Assembly: GCF_009932475.1 (NCBI RefSeq)
Contig: NZ_BJOV01000005.1
Coordinates: forward strand, 1,984,001 to 2,048,000
DNA length: 64,000 bases
Reading direction: 5' to 3'
DNA from: Gordonia spumicola
GTDB lineage: Bacteria; Actinomycetota; Actinomycetes; Mycobacteriales; Mycobacteriaceae
Below the pieces are notes generated by a model. It was given only the letters and a program-made list of their open reading frames with translations. It was not told the DNA's origin and did no database searches. Shown piece by piece: positions 28,784-38,260 of the stretch. The stretch's first letter is position 1. The number at the start of each line of letters is the position of its first letter. The translations under genes and the position numbers were made by a program.

Positions 28784-29839
28784 ATGATCGGCGTGGCTGA
28801 CGACTCCGCGCTGCACCGACTCCGCGTGCACCTCGACCGCTCCGACGACGCCTACGCGCACGCGCTGTGGGTCGGCGGAGACTCGTCGCAGCCGTGGGCC
28901 GCCGCCGTAGCCGAGGCGCGGGCGGATCTCGACGCCGCCGACGACGTCCTCGACGCCGATCCCGTCTCCCTGGCCGCCACCAGGGCTCGGCACTCGATCT
29001 CCGAGATCGTCCTCGCACAGAACGACGCGCTGCCGACGACGCCCAAGTACCAGGACGGTGGACACTCGGACGTGCTTCTCGCGATGCGCGACGCGGTCCG
29101 GTCGACGGCGACGCTCCCCCGAATGGTCCGCGAAGAGATCGCGCACATCTTCGCCGACCGCCCCCGCGCCATCCTGATCCGCCTCGCGATAACCATCGCC
29201 ATGGCGCTCTCGTTCGTCGTCACATACGAGGTGATCGGGTGGTCGAACTACGACGCGAAGTCGCTGTCGATCTACCTGTTCTCGGCCGTCGCCGGCAGTG
29301 TCGTCTGCACCAATGCGCTGTGCTTCGACGCGCAACGGGTCCGCCAGGCGCTCGCGGCCCAGGTCCCGCTGTGGCGGGTGCTGATCGTGAAGAACATCGC
29401 GATAGCCGTCATGATCGTCGCCGCCGCGGTGCCCGTCGTCGTTCTCATCTCGACCGGCACGGACCACCCGAACGCGCTCGTCATCGTCGATCAGCTGATC
29501 GCGATGCTGTTCATCTGGCTGGGTGTCGCCAACGTGCTGTCGGTGGTCTCCCCATTGCGCCGCGAGCCGTTCACCGACCGACTGTCCGACGGCACCTGGC
29601 TTCCGTTCCTGCTCTCGTTCGGGATCTCGTACGGTGTCGGACTCACCGTCAACCTGATGATCTACTGGCGCATGTGGGCCCGCCACGCGGCCGCCCACGA
29701 GATCGCGGGCGGAGCCTGGTCGGCGTTCTTCCTGGTCCTGCTGTCGTCCATGGTCGTGTGGATCCTGCTGACCGTCCTGGCCGTCACCTCGGCGCATCAC
29801 CCCATCGTCCGCAGGGTCCTGATCCGCGAGATGCGCTGA
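28784..29839 (+). CDS. Membrane protein of unknown function
   Basis: The 351-residue protein has a hydrophilic N-terminal half, ALHRLRVHLDRSDDAYAHAL then an acidic helical stretch, and a membrane half with about five or six hydrophobic segments: ILIRLAITIAMALSFVVTYE, VLIVKNIAIAVMIVAAAVPV, and IVDQLIAMLFIWLGVANVL. I do not recognise the family; an ABC-2 permease-like fold is conceivable, since a loop reading RQALAAQVPLWRVLIVKN resembles such permeases. ATG 28784 is used; GTG 28793 is possible. It is followed 2 nt later by the convergent stop of the next gene. Confidence 0.6.
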   Translation: MIGVADDSALHRLRVHLDRSDDAYAHALWVGGDSSQPWAAAVAEARADLDAADDVLDADPVSLAATRARHSISEIVLAQNDALPTTPKYQDGGHSDVLLAMRDAVRSTATLPRMVREEIAHIFADRPRAILIRLAITIAMALSFVVTYEVIGWSNYDAKSLSIYLFSAVAGSVVCTNALCFDAQRVRQALAAQVPLWRVLIVKNIAIAVMIVAAAVPVVVLISTGTDHPNALVIVDQLIAMLFIWLGVANVLSVVSPLRREPFTDRLSDGTWLPFLLSFGISYGVGLTVNLMIYWRMWARHAAAHEIAGGAWSAFFLVLLSSMVVWILLTVLAVTSAHHPIVRRVLIREMR

Positions 29840-29840
29840 A

Positions 29841-30782
29841 TCAACCGAGCGACCGGCGTTTATCGGTGATCGACAACGACGGCAGGATGCCCTGGAGGAC
29901 GGGCACGAGCTGCTCGAGCGGCGGGACGTAGTCGGACGCGTATTCCGGCCTCAGCGTCACGTTCCGACCCTTCCGGTCGACCTCGGTCGACACGATCACC
30001 AGTCGGTGGGTATACGTGGTGCCCGTCGAGACGCCGTTCATCTTGGTCGTGTGGCTGTCGGTGACCGCGCCGAGTGCCGCGACGGACCCCCACGCGATCG
30101 TGTCGCGGCCCGCCCGGATCCCGGCGCCGTCGAAGAGCAGCTTCTCCTTTCCTCGTCGGTTCGTCACCGTCAGTCGACCTTCCGCGGCCCACTGCGCCAC
30201 AAGCCTGCCGTTCACCGCGGGGTCGACGACGTAGTCCCTTGTCGAGCGGCCGAACTGGTCGTCCGACGACGGTGCGTAGCGGCGGACCGCGGCGAGGAAC
30301 TCGTCGAGATTGTCGGTGTGGTGCTCGTAGAGCGTGTAGCCGACCTGGATCTGGCGGCCGTTGTCGTCCGCCGTCCGTCGGGTGACGATCAACGACGTGG
30401 CGTCGGACCGCTCGGTCTCGTACATCTGCGGGTTGAGCAGTTTGTACCGCCACGGTCCCGTGACGAAACCACACGAGCGGACGTCGTCCCACGGGATGGT
30501 CCACGATCCCGCGGTCAGCCCGTCCGGTCCGGCCGTGACATCGGGCTTGCCGACGATGTGGTGTTCGGCCCACACGTTGGCCGCGAACAGGACGGTCCCG
30601 ATGCCCGCGATCACGGCTACCGCGACCGCCGCCCAGGTCGGCCCCATCACCGCGCAGACGGCGGCCCCGATCCACAGAGCCAGTACGATCCCGCCGTACA
30701 CGAATCGCCAGGTCACCGTCGGCGGTGCGGCTCCCGCCACCACCACGTCGGCCGGTCGATTCTCGAACTGTTCTTGCGCCAC
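29841..30782 (-). CDS. Membrane protein with two N-terminal helices and a PH-like cytoplasmic part
   Basis: The 313-residue protein has two hydrophobic helices at about residues 28-70 (FVYGGIVLALWIGAAVCAVM and a following Val/Ala-rich segment). Repeated beta-rich blocks follow: DGLTAGSWTIPWDDVRSCGF and DGAGIRAGRDTIAWGSVAAL, each resembling the strand pattern of bacterial PH (PF03703-like) domains. A linking region contains TDNLDEFLAAVRRYAP. No enzymatic motif is visible. It is convergent with the preceding membrane protein gene. It may be a membrane-anchored sensor or assembly protein; the function is unknown. Confidence 0.55.
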   Translation of the reverse strand: MAQEQFENRPADVVVAGAAPPTVTWRFVYGGIVLALWIGAAVCAVMGPTWAAVAVAVIAGIGTVLFAANVWAEHHIVGKPDVTAGPDGLTAGSWTIPWDDVRSCGFVTGPWRYKLLNPQMYETERSDATSLIVTRRTADDNGRQIQVGYTLYEHHTDNLDEFLAAVRRYAPSSDDQFGRSTRDYVVDPAVNGRLVAQWAAEGRLTVTNRRGKEKLLFDGAGIRAGRDTIAWGSVAALGAVTDSHTTKMNGVSTGTTYTHRLVIVSTEVDRKGRNVTLRPEYASDYVPPLEQLVPVLQGILPSLSITDKRRSLG

Positions 30783-30816
30783 TGACGCAGCTTAGACCTG
30801 AGATCGGTCCCATGAA

Positions 30817-30849
30817 CGAGGTCCGCAGGCAATGTGCCCGCGGACCTCG
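30817..30849. terminator. nrdF terminator hairpin
   Basis: CGAGGTCCGCAGGC pairs with GCCCGCGGACCTCG (13 of 14 bp) across the 5-nt loop AATGT, starting 25 nt downstream of the nrdF stop on the minus strand. Confidence 0.75.
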
Positions 30850-30874
30850 ATGCGTGTACCGATCGTCGGAGCGG

Positions 30875-31968
<1,094 letters not shown>

Positions 31969-32073
31969 TCTTGCACGAGTCGGCGTGTCGCCCGTGCGTG
32001 TCGCGGCTTACCATGTCTGGACGCACTCAGCGACCCACTGCGGACCTGGCAAACAGACGGAGGCGACCCAGGG

Positions 32074-32472
32074 ATGACGATGCCACAGCTCCCTCCGGTC
32101 TATGTGACGCCGCCACCTGCGTTGAAGCCCGTCCGACGGCTGCGCAACGGTGTGGTCGACGCTGTGCTCGGTGTCGTGTCGTGGCTCGTGTTCATCGTCG
32201 TGAGCGGCGGTTCGGTGTTCTTCAGTTTCTTCTTCGCGATGGCGACCGACAGTTGCTACGGCGGCCGCGAGTGCGACGAGGATCTCGTCGCAAGCGGAAT
32301 GTTCACCGTGTGGGCGGGAGTCGGCGCCGGGTTCGTCATCGCGATCGTCGGCGCCATCGTCTGCGTCGCGACGAAGCGGTACTCGTTCTACTGGCCGCTG
32401 ATCGGTCTGATGTTCGCCGTCGGCGGGCTGTTCGCTGGAGTCCAGATGGCCGACGCCGGAGTCCCCGGATGA
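32074..32472 (+). CDS. Small membrane protein, unknown
   Basis: The 132-residue product begins MTMPQLPPVYVTPPPALKPV, a proline-rich cytoplasmic start. It has three hydrophobic helices: LGVVSWLVFIVVSGGSVFFS, VWAGVGAGFVIAIVGAIVCV, and FYWPLIGLMFAVGGLFAGVQ. Between the first two lies a loop DSCYGGRECDEDL with two Cys. Start ATG 32074 is preferred over an in-frame GTG at 31900, because the added residues are low-quality coding and GGAGG precedes the ATG. The stop overlaps the CPBP protease ATG (ATGA). No family is recognised. Confidence 0.65.
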   Translation: MTMPQLPPVYVTPPPALKPVRRLRNGVVDAVLGVVSWLVFIVVSGGSVFFSFFFAMATDSCYGGRECDEDLVASGMFTVWAGVGAGFVIAIVGAIVCVATKRYSFYWPLIGLMFAVGGLFAGVQMADAGVPG

Positions 32473-33212
32473 CCGACCATGCACCGTCGTCGCTCGCGGG
32501 GCGGCTCGTCGCACGTCGCGTCCGGTACTACTACGCGCTGATCGGCCTGATCGCGGTGATGTTCGCGGCCGAGTCGGTGATGCACTTCACCTACTACACG
32601 TGGTCGCGCTGGATCGTGACCGGGACTGCGTTAGTCGCGACCGGGCTCGCCGTCGGATCCGGCCTGCGCGCCGCCGATCTCGGCCTGTCCCGCGACACGT
32701 GGGCTCGGGGCGCCCGCTGGGCCGGTGTCATCATCGTCGCGGTGATCGTGGTGATCGGCGTGGCGTTGGCGATCCCGCCGCTGCGCGAGTTGTTCCGCAA
32801 CGAGGCGTTCCAGGACCTGCCGTGGGCGCTGTGGTCGGCGTTCGTGCTGATCCCGGCGTTGACGGTGATTCCGGAGGAGCTCCTGTTCCGCGGAGTCGTG
32901 ACCGGCGCACTTCTGCGCAGACATTCACCGCGGGTGGCGATCGCACTGCAGGCGGCCCTGTTCGGCCTGTGGCACATCGAGTCGTCGCTCGGCCTGACGA
33001 CGGGCAACGAGGGGGTCGGTGACGTCGTCGGCACCGGCTCGACCGGCGCCGTCCTCGGCGTCCTCGGAGCGGTCGCCTTCACCGGCGGGTCCGGCGTCGT
33101 CTTCGGTTGGCTGCGGGTGAAGACCGGCAGCCTGCTCCCCTGCCTGGCGTTGCACTGGGCGGCGAACGGCGTGGGCGCCGTCGCCGCAGCCCTGGCGTGG
33201 CAGCTGGCTTAG
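32469..33212 (+). CDS. CPBP-family intramembrane metalloprotease (CAAX-like)
   Basis: A 247-residue multi-spanning protein with the family motif EELLFRGVVTGALLRR (Glu-Glu and Arg), FGLWHIESS (His) and CLALHWAANGVG (His), the expected glutamate-glutamate and paired-His motifs. About seven or eight hydrophobic helices. In bacteria such proteins take part in maturation of or immunity to small peptides. The start overlaps the preceding membrane protein stop (ATGA), and its own TAG overlaps the TAA of the antisense 33-residue gene. A direct role in processing that small peptide is conceivable but speculative. Confidence 0.85.
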   Translation: MTDHAPSSLAGRLVARRVRYYYALIGLIAVMFAAESVMHFTYYTWSRWIVTGTALVATGLAVGSGLRAADLGLSRDTWARGARWAGVIIVAVIVVIGVALAIPPLRELFRNEAFQDLPWALWSAFVLIPALTVIPEELLFRGVVTGALLRRHSPRVAIALQAALFGLWHIESSLGLTTGNEGVGDVVGTGSTGAVLGVLGAVAFTGGSGVVFGWLRVKTGSLLPCLALHWAANGVGAVAAALAWQLA

Positions 33213-33310
33213 CCGCCTATCAACCGTGCGGCCTCGCCGAGCCAGTACATCCAGTTCCCGCCCATCATGAATTGGGCGACCGCGTTCGACAATGCGTTGA
33301 AGACGGGCAT
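33209..33310 (-). CDS. 33-residue small protein, conserved-looking
   Basis: ATG 33310 is preceded by an almost ideal Shine-Dalgarno site, AGGAGG with 6 nt spacing. The product starts MPVFNALSNAVAQFMMGG and ends with LGEAARLIGG. It is amphipathic to hydrophobic with NWMYWLG in the middle and no charged cluster, so a membrane-associated helix is likely. It lies 29 nt downstream of the alcohol dehydrogenase stop and in the same orientation, so it is co-transcribed with it. The last codons overlap the protease stop on the opposite strand. Its size and ribosome site make it credible; the function is unknown. Confidence 0.6.
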   Translation of the reverse strand: MPVFNALSNAVAQFMMGGNWMYWLGEAARLIGG

Positions 33311-33339
33311 GATCGACCTCCTGGGAGCGTGCTCTGAGT

Positions 33340-34506
33340 CTACGGCGCGACGGCGTCGCTCGACGGGTCGATGAGGATCTTGGCGTGGACCTCCGGGTCG
33401 CCGAGCGCGGTGAATGCGGCGTCGACGCCGTCGAGGCCCACGGTGCCCGTGATCAGCGGTGTCACGTCGACCTTGCCGTCGGCCATCATGTGCAGGGTGT
33501 CGCGGAACTCGCCCGGGTCGTAGCCGAACACGAACCGGAGGTCGATCTCCTTCGTCCCGGCCATCGACGGCCGGAACGTGTCGGGCTCCATGCACACCCC
33601 GACGACGACCACGCGTGACCGCAGCGGCGCCGTCGTGACGATCTGGTCGATCATGCCGGGAACGCCGACGCATTCGAAGACGACCGGACCGGCCGGGACT
33701 TCGCCGAGCTTCTCTGCGAGCCGGAACACGTGCCACCACGGCACCGGGCCGGGGACCATCCTGAGCTTGCCCATGGTGTCGAGTGCGACGCCGACGAGGT
33801 CGCTCACCGAACGAATCTCGTTACGACCGGGCGTGTAGGCATCGAACGGGTCGGTCTCGCGCGGATCGACGACGACGTGCGCTCCCACCTGTCGGGCGAG
33901 GTCGCGGCGCCGCGGCGACAGGTCGCTCGCGACGATCTTCTTGACGCCCGACGCCTTCAGCATGGCGATCACGGCGAGTCCGATCGGTCCGCAGCCGATG
34001 ACGACGGCGGCCTGTCCACGGCCGATCTCTGCGCGGCGGACCGCGTGCCATGCGACGGCCATCGGCTCGGTGAGCGCCGCCTCGTCGTCCGACAGACTGT
34101 CGGGGACGGGCATCGTCATCGACTCCTGGACGAGCACCTTCTCCGCGTACGCGCCGGGGGCCTTCTCCGACAGTCCCAGCAGGTGCGGGCCGGTGTCGCT
34201 GTCGATCATCGGCAGCGCAACGACGCGCGTCCCCGGCTTCCACCGCTTGTGGCAGCCCGGACCGTACTCGGCGACGGTGCCGACGAACTCGTGTCCCATG
34301 ACGATCTTCTGATCCATGCGCATCAGATGCGGATAGCCCGCCTGCTCGGCGACGTCGGCCACCAGATCGGCGTGATGTCGGCCGTGCAGGTCCGACCCGC
34401 AGATCCCGGTCCGCGTCACAGACAGGAGCACCTGCCCCTTCCCCGGCGTCGGCTCGGGGACGTCGTCGACTGTCAGCTCGCCCTGCTCACACACCACAGC
34501 TCTCAT
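33340..34506 (-). CDS. Zinc-dependent medium-chain alcohol dehydrogenase
   Basis: The 388-residue protein has CGSDLHGRHH and MGHEFVGTVAEYGPG (zinc ligands), ALTEPMAVAWHAVRRAEIG, the nucleotide-binding VVIGCGPIGLAVIAM (about residue 175), and a Rossmann continuation ASDLSPRRRDLARQVGAHVV. This is an MDR-family NAD(P)-dependent dehydrogenase; the catalytic zinc Cys and His are present, while the structural zinc cysteine cluster is not evident. The substrate is unknown. It is divergent from the hydrolase at 34600 across an AT-rich promoter region. It is followed closely by a 33-residue gene in the same orientation. Confidence 0.88.
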   Translation of the reverse strand: MRAVVCEQGELTVDDVPEPTPGKGQVLLSVTRTGICGSDLHGRHHADLVADVAEQAGYPHLMRMDQKIVMGHEFVGTVAEYGPGCHKRWKPGTRVVALPMIDSDTGPHLLGLSEKAPGAYAEKVLVQESMTMPVPDSLSDDEAALTEPMAVAWHAVRRAEIGRGQAAVVIGCGPIGLAVIAMLKASGVKKIVASDLSPRRRDLARQVGAHVVVDPRETDPFDAYTPGRNEIRSVSDLVGVALDTMGKLRMVPGPVPWWHVFRLAEKLGEVPAGPVVFECVGVPGMIDQIVTTAPLRSRVVVVGVCMEPDTFRPSMAGTKEIDLRFVFGYDPGEFRDTLHMMADGKVDVTPLITGTVGLDGVDAAFTALGDPEVHAKILIDPSSDAVAP

Positions 34507-34554
34507 GGCGTCGAGGACAGGCAGTCCGCGTCGGCGTGCCGCACACCGGTCACC

Positions 34555-34599
34555 ATTATATATTGTCTTCTAAACTATCGTCTGAGTTATGATCGTTTT
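34555..34599. promoter_or_regulatory. Divergent AT-rich promoters for alcohol dehydrogenase and hydrolase
   Basis: On the minus strand a perfect TATAAT lies at 34555-34560, serving the dehydrogenase (start 34506). On the plus strand TATGAT (34588-34593) lies 6 nt before ATG 34600, so the hydrolase mRNA is probably leaderless. TTGTCT (34563-34568) is a possible -35. The stretch is far more AT-rich than its surroundings. Confidence 0.6.
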
Positions 34600-35670
34600 A
34601 TGAGCAAGAAGAAATGGATGGTGACCTGTACCGCGCTCGTCGTCGCACTCGTCGCCGGATGCGCCGCCTGGATCGCGACGGCGCAGTCGTACGCGTTCGA
34701 CGAGAAGCGGGTCGACATCCCGGTCACCAACGGACTCACCGACGGTGGCGGTACGCCCGACGCCGGCACCGGCGGACGCCTACAGGCCGTCCTGACCACA
34801 CCCCGCGACTCCGGCGCGAAACACCCGCTGGTGATCTTCGTTCACGGCGACGGCCCAGCCACGGCATCGCGGGACGACGCGTACAAGCCGATCTGGGAGT
34901 CGCTCAGCGACGCGGGCTTCGCGACGTTGTCCTGGGACAAGGCGGGTGTGAACGGGGCGCCGGGCGACTGGCTGGCGCAGTCGCTCGCCGACCGCGGAGC
35001 CGAGGTCGGCGCAGCGCTCGACTGGGCACGGACCCGCCCCGACATCGACGCCGATCGCATCGGCGCCTGGGGCGTCAGCCAGGCCGGCTGGGTGCTGCCC
35101 GCCATTTCCGCCCGACGCGGCGACCTCAAGTTCCTGATGATCGTCGGCGGCGCGGTCGACTGGCTCCGACAGGGCGAGTTCAACACGCGAGCCGAGCTCG
35201 CGGCCGACGGGGCGTCCGACGCCGACCGTCGAGCAGCCCTGGACCGACGCGCGCGGAACGTGGCGATGTTCGAGCGCGGCGCGCCGTACTCGGAGTACCT
35301 GGCCTCGGGTGTCGACGCCGAACCGATGACGAGGGCGCGCTACGGATTCGTGATGCGCAACTTCCACACCGACGTGACCAGCGACCTCGATCGGATCTCC
35401 TCCCCGACGCTGCTCGTCCTTGGCAGCGCGGACCGCAACGTAGACGTCGTCGAATCCGCCCGTGTCTACCGCGAACGCGTCCGGTCGGACCTGCTCACCG
35501 TCCGGATGTTCGACGGCGCCTCGCACAGCTTGACGCGCGACGACATCGAGTACCGACCCGACGACATCGGGGTGATCGCGCGTGCGGTCTTCGCGCCACG
35601 TTCGATCTACGCGCCCGGCTACCTCGACGCGCTCGCCGCCTTCGCGACCGCACACGGGTCCACGGCATGA
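34600..35670 (+). CDS. Exported or membrane-anchored alpha/beta hydrolase
   Basis: The 356-residue protein starts MSKKKWMVTCTALVVALVAG, a signal sequence with possible lipobox VAGC. The core is an alpha/beta hydrolase: HPLVIFVHGDGPATASRDDA holds the oxyanion part, DADRIGAWGVSQAGWVLPAI holds the nucleophile GVSQAGW, and LLVLGSADRNVDV and DGASHSL hold the Asp and His. It resembles dienelactone-hydrolase- or acyl-peptidase-like esterases. The start overlaps no gene, and a four-codon leader ORF ends on its ATG (ATGA). Its stop overlaps the next gene (ATGA). Substrate unknown. Confidence 0.78.
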   Translation: MSKKKWMVTCTALVVALVAGCAAWIATAQSYAFDEKRVDIPVTNGLTDGGGTPDAGTGGRLQAVLTTPRDSGAKHPLVIFVHGDGPATASRDDAYKPIWESLSDAGFATLSWDKAGVNGAPGDWLAQSLADRGAEVGAALDWARTRPDIDADRIGAWGVSQAGWVLPAISARRGDLKFLMIVGGAVDWLRQGEFNTRAELAADGASDADRRAALDRRARNVAMFERGAPYSEYLASGVDAEPMTRARYGFVMRNFHTDVTSDLDRISSPTLLVLGSADRNVDVVESARVYRERVRSDLLTVRMFDGASHSLTRDDIEYRPDDIGVIARAVFAPRSIYAPGYLDALAAFATAHGSTA

Positions 35671-36821
35671 GGGTCGCCGTACTGGGCGCGGGCACGACGG
35701 GGTCGCGCGTCGCGGCAGTTCTCGCCGACATGCCGCAGGTCGAATCGCTGACAGTCGCAGACGCCGATCAGGCCGCGGCCGCGTGCGCAGCGGGCCCGAC
35801 GTGCGTGGCGACCACCCTGGACGTGGCCGACGGGATGGGTCTGCGACGACTTCTCGACAACGTCGACGTCGTGGTGTCGACAGTCGGACCGTTCTACAGC
35901 TTCGGCACCACTGTCCTCCAGGCCGCGATCGACGTCGGCGTCGACTATGTCGACATATGTGACGACTGGGAGCCGACGGTCGACATGCTCGCCCTCGACG
36001 ATGCTGCGTGCGCCGCCGGCATCTGCGCGGTGATCGGCGCCGGTGCGAGCCCCGGACTGAGCACCCTGCTGGCCGCGGAGGCTCTCGATCGGCTCGACTC
36101 GGTGCGCGACGCCTACACCGCGTGGCCGCTCGACGCGCACCCGACTGCGACACGAGTCGACTCTCCCTCGTCGGCGGCGCCTGTGCACTGGATGCATCAG
36201 TGCAGCGGCGCGGTGGCGGAGGTCTGCGCCGGTGCCGTCGTCGAACGCGAGCCGCTCCGGCCGATCACCCTCACCCTGCCCGGCGGCCGCCGCGGAACCG
36301 CGTACACGGTGGGTCACCCCGAACCGGTGACTCTCCATCGCACAGTCCGACCAGCGGGCGACTCCGCCTGCCTCATGCTGCTGCGTCGGTCCACGGCCGC
36401 ATATCTCGACATTCTCCGTTCCGACATCGACGCGGGCAGGCTCACACCAGACTCGGCCGCCGCACTGCTCGAGCCGCCGTCGCTGTGGCATGTGGCGCGC
36501 GGGCTGCCTCGGGCGGTGCGCCGACGGGGCGCGGGCACGCTTCCCGGCTTCTTCGCCGCTGCCGACGGCCTCGTCGACGGCCGCCCGACACGGGTCTGCG
36601 CAACGTGGACGGCGAGTTCCGCGCTGCTCGGCGACATGGCCGCGGTCACCGGAGTGCCCGCCGCACTCGCCACAGCCCAGATCGGGAGCGGCCGAGGTCG
36701 TCCGGGGGTCCATCCGCCAGACGCGATTCTCGACCGCGCGTCACTGTTCGACGACCTTGCGGTAGCGTTTCCGGGCACGCGTGTGATTGTCGAGGAGGCC
36801 GCCGGATGGTTGACGACGTGA
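35667..36821 (+). CDS. Saccharopine dehydrogenase-like NAD(P)-binding protein
   Basis: The 384-residue protein starts MRVAVLGAGTTGSRVAAVLA, a Rossmann glycine motif. It continues with VSTVGPFYSFGTTVLQAAID and VDYVDICDDWEPTVDM, typical of the saccharopine dehydrogenase NAD(P)-binding family. The ATG overlaps the hydrolase stop (ATGA), and its C-terminal codons overlap the PaaX-like start by 16 nt. Such proteins are reductases or dehydrogenases; a lipid or amino-acid substrate is unknown here. It lies in a three-gene operon hydrolase, dehydrogenase, regulator. Confidence 0.75.
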   Translation: MRVAVLGAGTTGSRVAAVLADMPQVESLTVADADQAAAACAAGPTCVATTLDVADGMGLRRLLDNVDVVVSTVGPFYSFGTTVLQAAIDVGVDYVDICDDWEPTVDMLALDDAACAAGICAVIGAGASPGLSTLLAAEALDRLDSVRDAYTAWPLDAHPTATRVDSPSSAAPVHWMHQCSGAVAEVCAGAVVEREPLRPITLTLPGGRRGTAYTVGHPEPVTLHRTVRPAGDSACLMLLRRSTAAYLDILRSDIDAGRLTPDSAAALLEPPSLWHVARGLPRAVRRRGAGTLPGFFAAADGLVDGRPTRVCATWTASSALLGDMAAVTGVPAALATAQIGSGRGRPGVHPPDAILDRASLFDDLAVAFPGTRVIVEEAAGWLTT

Positions 36822-37627
36822 TCTCCACACGTGTTCTCGTCGAGGCAATGCTCGACGAGAACGCGACAATCGACGCCGGCGACCTGTATGCGGTCGGCAA
36901 CGCTCTGGGCATGAGCGACCAGCAGATCCGGCTGACCGTCAAGCGGCTGGTCGCCGAAGGTCAGTTCACCGTGGCGGGCCGCGGCCGGACAGCCGTTCTG
37001 ACTGCGACCGGGGCCGTCATCGGCGCGGTCGAACCGGACCGGGAGCTTGTGCGGCTCATGTACGCCCAGGATCGCGGCGAGGCTCCGTGGGACGGCATCT
37101 GGCATCTCGCCGGGTTCGCCGTCCCGGAGTCCGAGCGCGAGTCCCGAGCAGTCCTGCGCGAGGCGATGCTCGCGCTCGGCGGCGCACCCGTGCAGGGCGG
37201 ACTGTACGTCTCTCCGCATGCGTGGGAGGACGACCTGCATGCCGCGGCCGGCGACGCCGGACGCTTCCTGACCACTCTGACGTGTACGGATCTGACCGTG
37301 GGTGGTCGGACCGGGGCGGACGTGGCCGCGCATCTGTGGCCCCTCGACGCAGTCGCCGCCGGACACGACCGCCTCACCGACCGCGCGCGCCAGACCCTCG
37401 ACCGGACCGCCGAGGCGACCCGCACCGAGCGTCTGGCGCTGACTGTCGTCCTCGTGGCCGAGTTCGCCCGCGCCCATGAGGACGATCCCCTGCTCCCCCG
37501 TGAACTCCTGCCGGCTGAATGGGTCGGCGCGCGGGCGCGCGGGCTCGCCGACCGTGCCTTGCGCGCCCTCGCGTCCGCCGAGCCGGACTCCCCGCTCCGG
37601 CTCCTGCGTTGGTACGACGCCCTCTGA
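36806..37627 (+). CDS. PaaX-family transcriptional regulator
   Basis: The 273-residue protein has a winged-helix N terminus (TRVLVEAMLDENATIDAGDL, SDQQIRLTVKRLVAEGQFTV) and the PaaX-like C-terminal domain with PWDGIWHLAGFAVPESERES and GGLYVSPHAWED. PaaX-type proteins repress aromatic catabolism genes and respond to acyl-CoA ligands. AGGAGG precedes ATG 36806, which overlaps the previous gene. As last gene of the operon it may control this operon itself or the adjacent oxygenase genes. Which ligand it senses is not readable. Confidence 0.8.
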   Translation: MVDDVISTRVLVEAMLDENATIDAGDLYAVGNALGMSDQQIRLTVKRLVAEGQFTVAGRGRTAVLTATGAVIGAVEPDRELVRLMYAQDRGEAPWDGIWHLAGFAVPESERESRAVLREAMLALGGAPVQGGLYVSPHAWEDDLHAAAGDAGRFLTTLTCTDLTVGGRTGADVAAHLWPLDAVAAGHDRLTDRARQTLDRTAEATRTERLALTVVLVAEFARAHEDDPLLPRELLPAEWVGARARGLADRALRALASAEPDSPLRLLRWYDAL

Positions 37628-37633
37628 CGCCGG

Positions 37634-38149
37634 TCACAGCAGTCCGGCCAGTCGATAGAGTACGAGTGATCCGGACACCGCCACGTTGAGGCTCGCTCCC
37701 CTGCCGATCATCGGGATCTCGACCGCTTCATCGACCAGTTCGAGCATCGATTCGGGGATCCCGGTTCGTTCGTGGCCGAGAAGGATCACCGTCCGCTGAC
37801 GTGCGGCTGAGAGGTCGGCGAGACGGGTGGCCCCTTCGACGAGTTCGACGCCGACGATCCGCGCGCCTTTCTCCCTTTCCCGTTCGATCCACCGCTCGGG
37901 GTTCCCCGTCCGATGGACGCAGGAACGGCCGGGGAGGGTGTTTCCTCGTCGAAGCGCTTCCGGAACCCAGTCGTGCGGCGGGACCGCCATGCACGCGCCG
38001 ACAGCGTCGCATGTCCGCAGCAACGTCCCCAGGTTCGCGCCGTGCTGCGCCCACAGCGGTGCGACGATCAGATGTCCCCAACAGGAATGGCTCCGCCTAC
38101 GACGGTTCTCACGGATCTCGTCCGGTCTACGGACGCGCATCCCGGCCAT
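37634..38149 (-). CDS. TrmH/SpoU-family RNA methyltransferase
   Basis: A 171-residue SPOUT methyltransferase: SHSCWGHLIVAPLWAQHGAN and NLGTLLRTCDAVGACMAVPP at the N terminus, LLGHERTGIP in the middle, and IPMIGRGASLNVAVSGSLVL at the C terminus, the knot motif that binds S-adenosylmethionine. It would 2'-O-methylate a tRNA or rRNA ribose. It is convergent with the PaaX-like gene, 6 nt apart. There is no N-terminal RNA-binding extension, so it is close to TrmL size. Confidence 0.85.
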   Translation of the reverse strand: MAGMRVRRPDEIRENRRRRSHSCWGHLIVAPLWAQHGANLGTLLRTCDAVGACMAVPPHDWVPEALRRGNTLPGRSCVHRTGNPERWIEREREKGARIVGVELVEGATRLADLSAARQRTVILLGHERTGIPESMLELVDEAVEIPMIGRGASLNVAVSGSLVLYRLAGLL

Positions 38150-38260
38150 CAGTGACAGTGAGGCTCAATGCCCCTTTCACATGTACGCATCCGGCAACCG
38201 TAGTCGCCGGTCGAGTGCAGATCAACAAGGGCTGTCGGACCCCGAGATCAGCCACCCCCG

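Noticed and set aside
30010..30022. TATACGTGGTG inside the PH-like membrane protein gene, matching part of the 30-bp palindrome arm
   Set aside because: The 11-base match lies in coding sequence and is not flanked by a second arm; likely chance.
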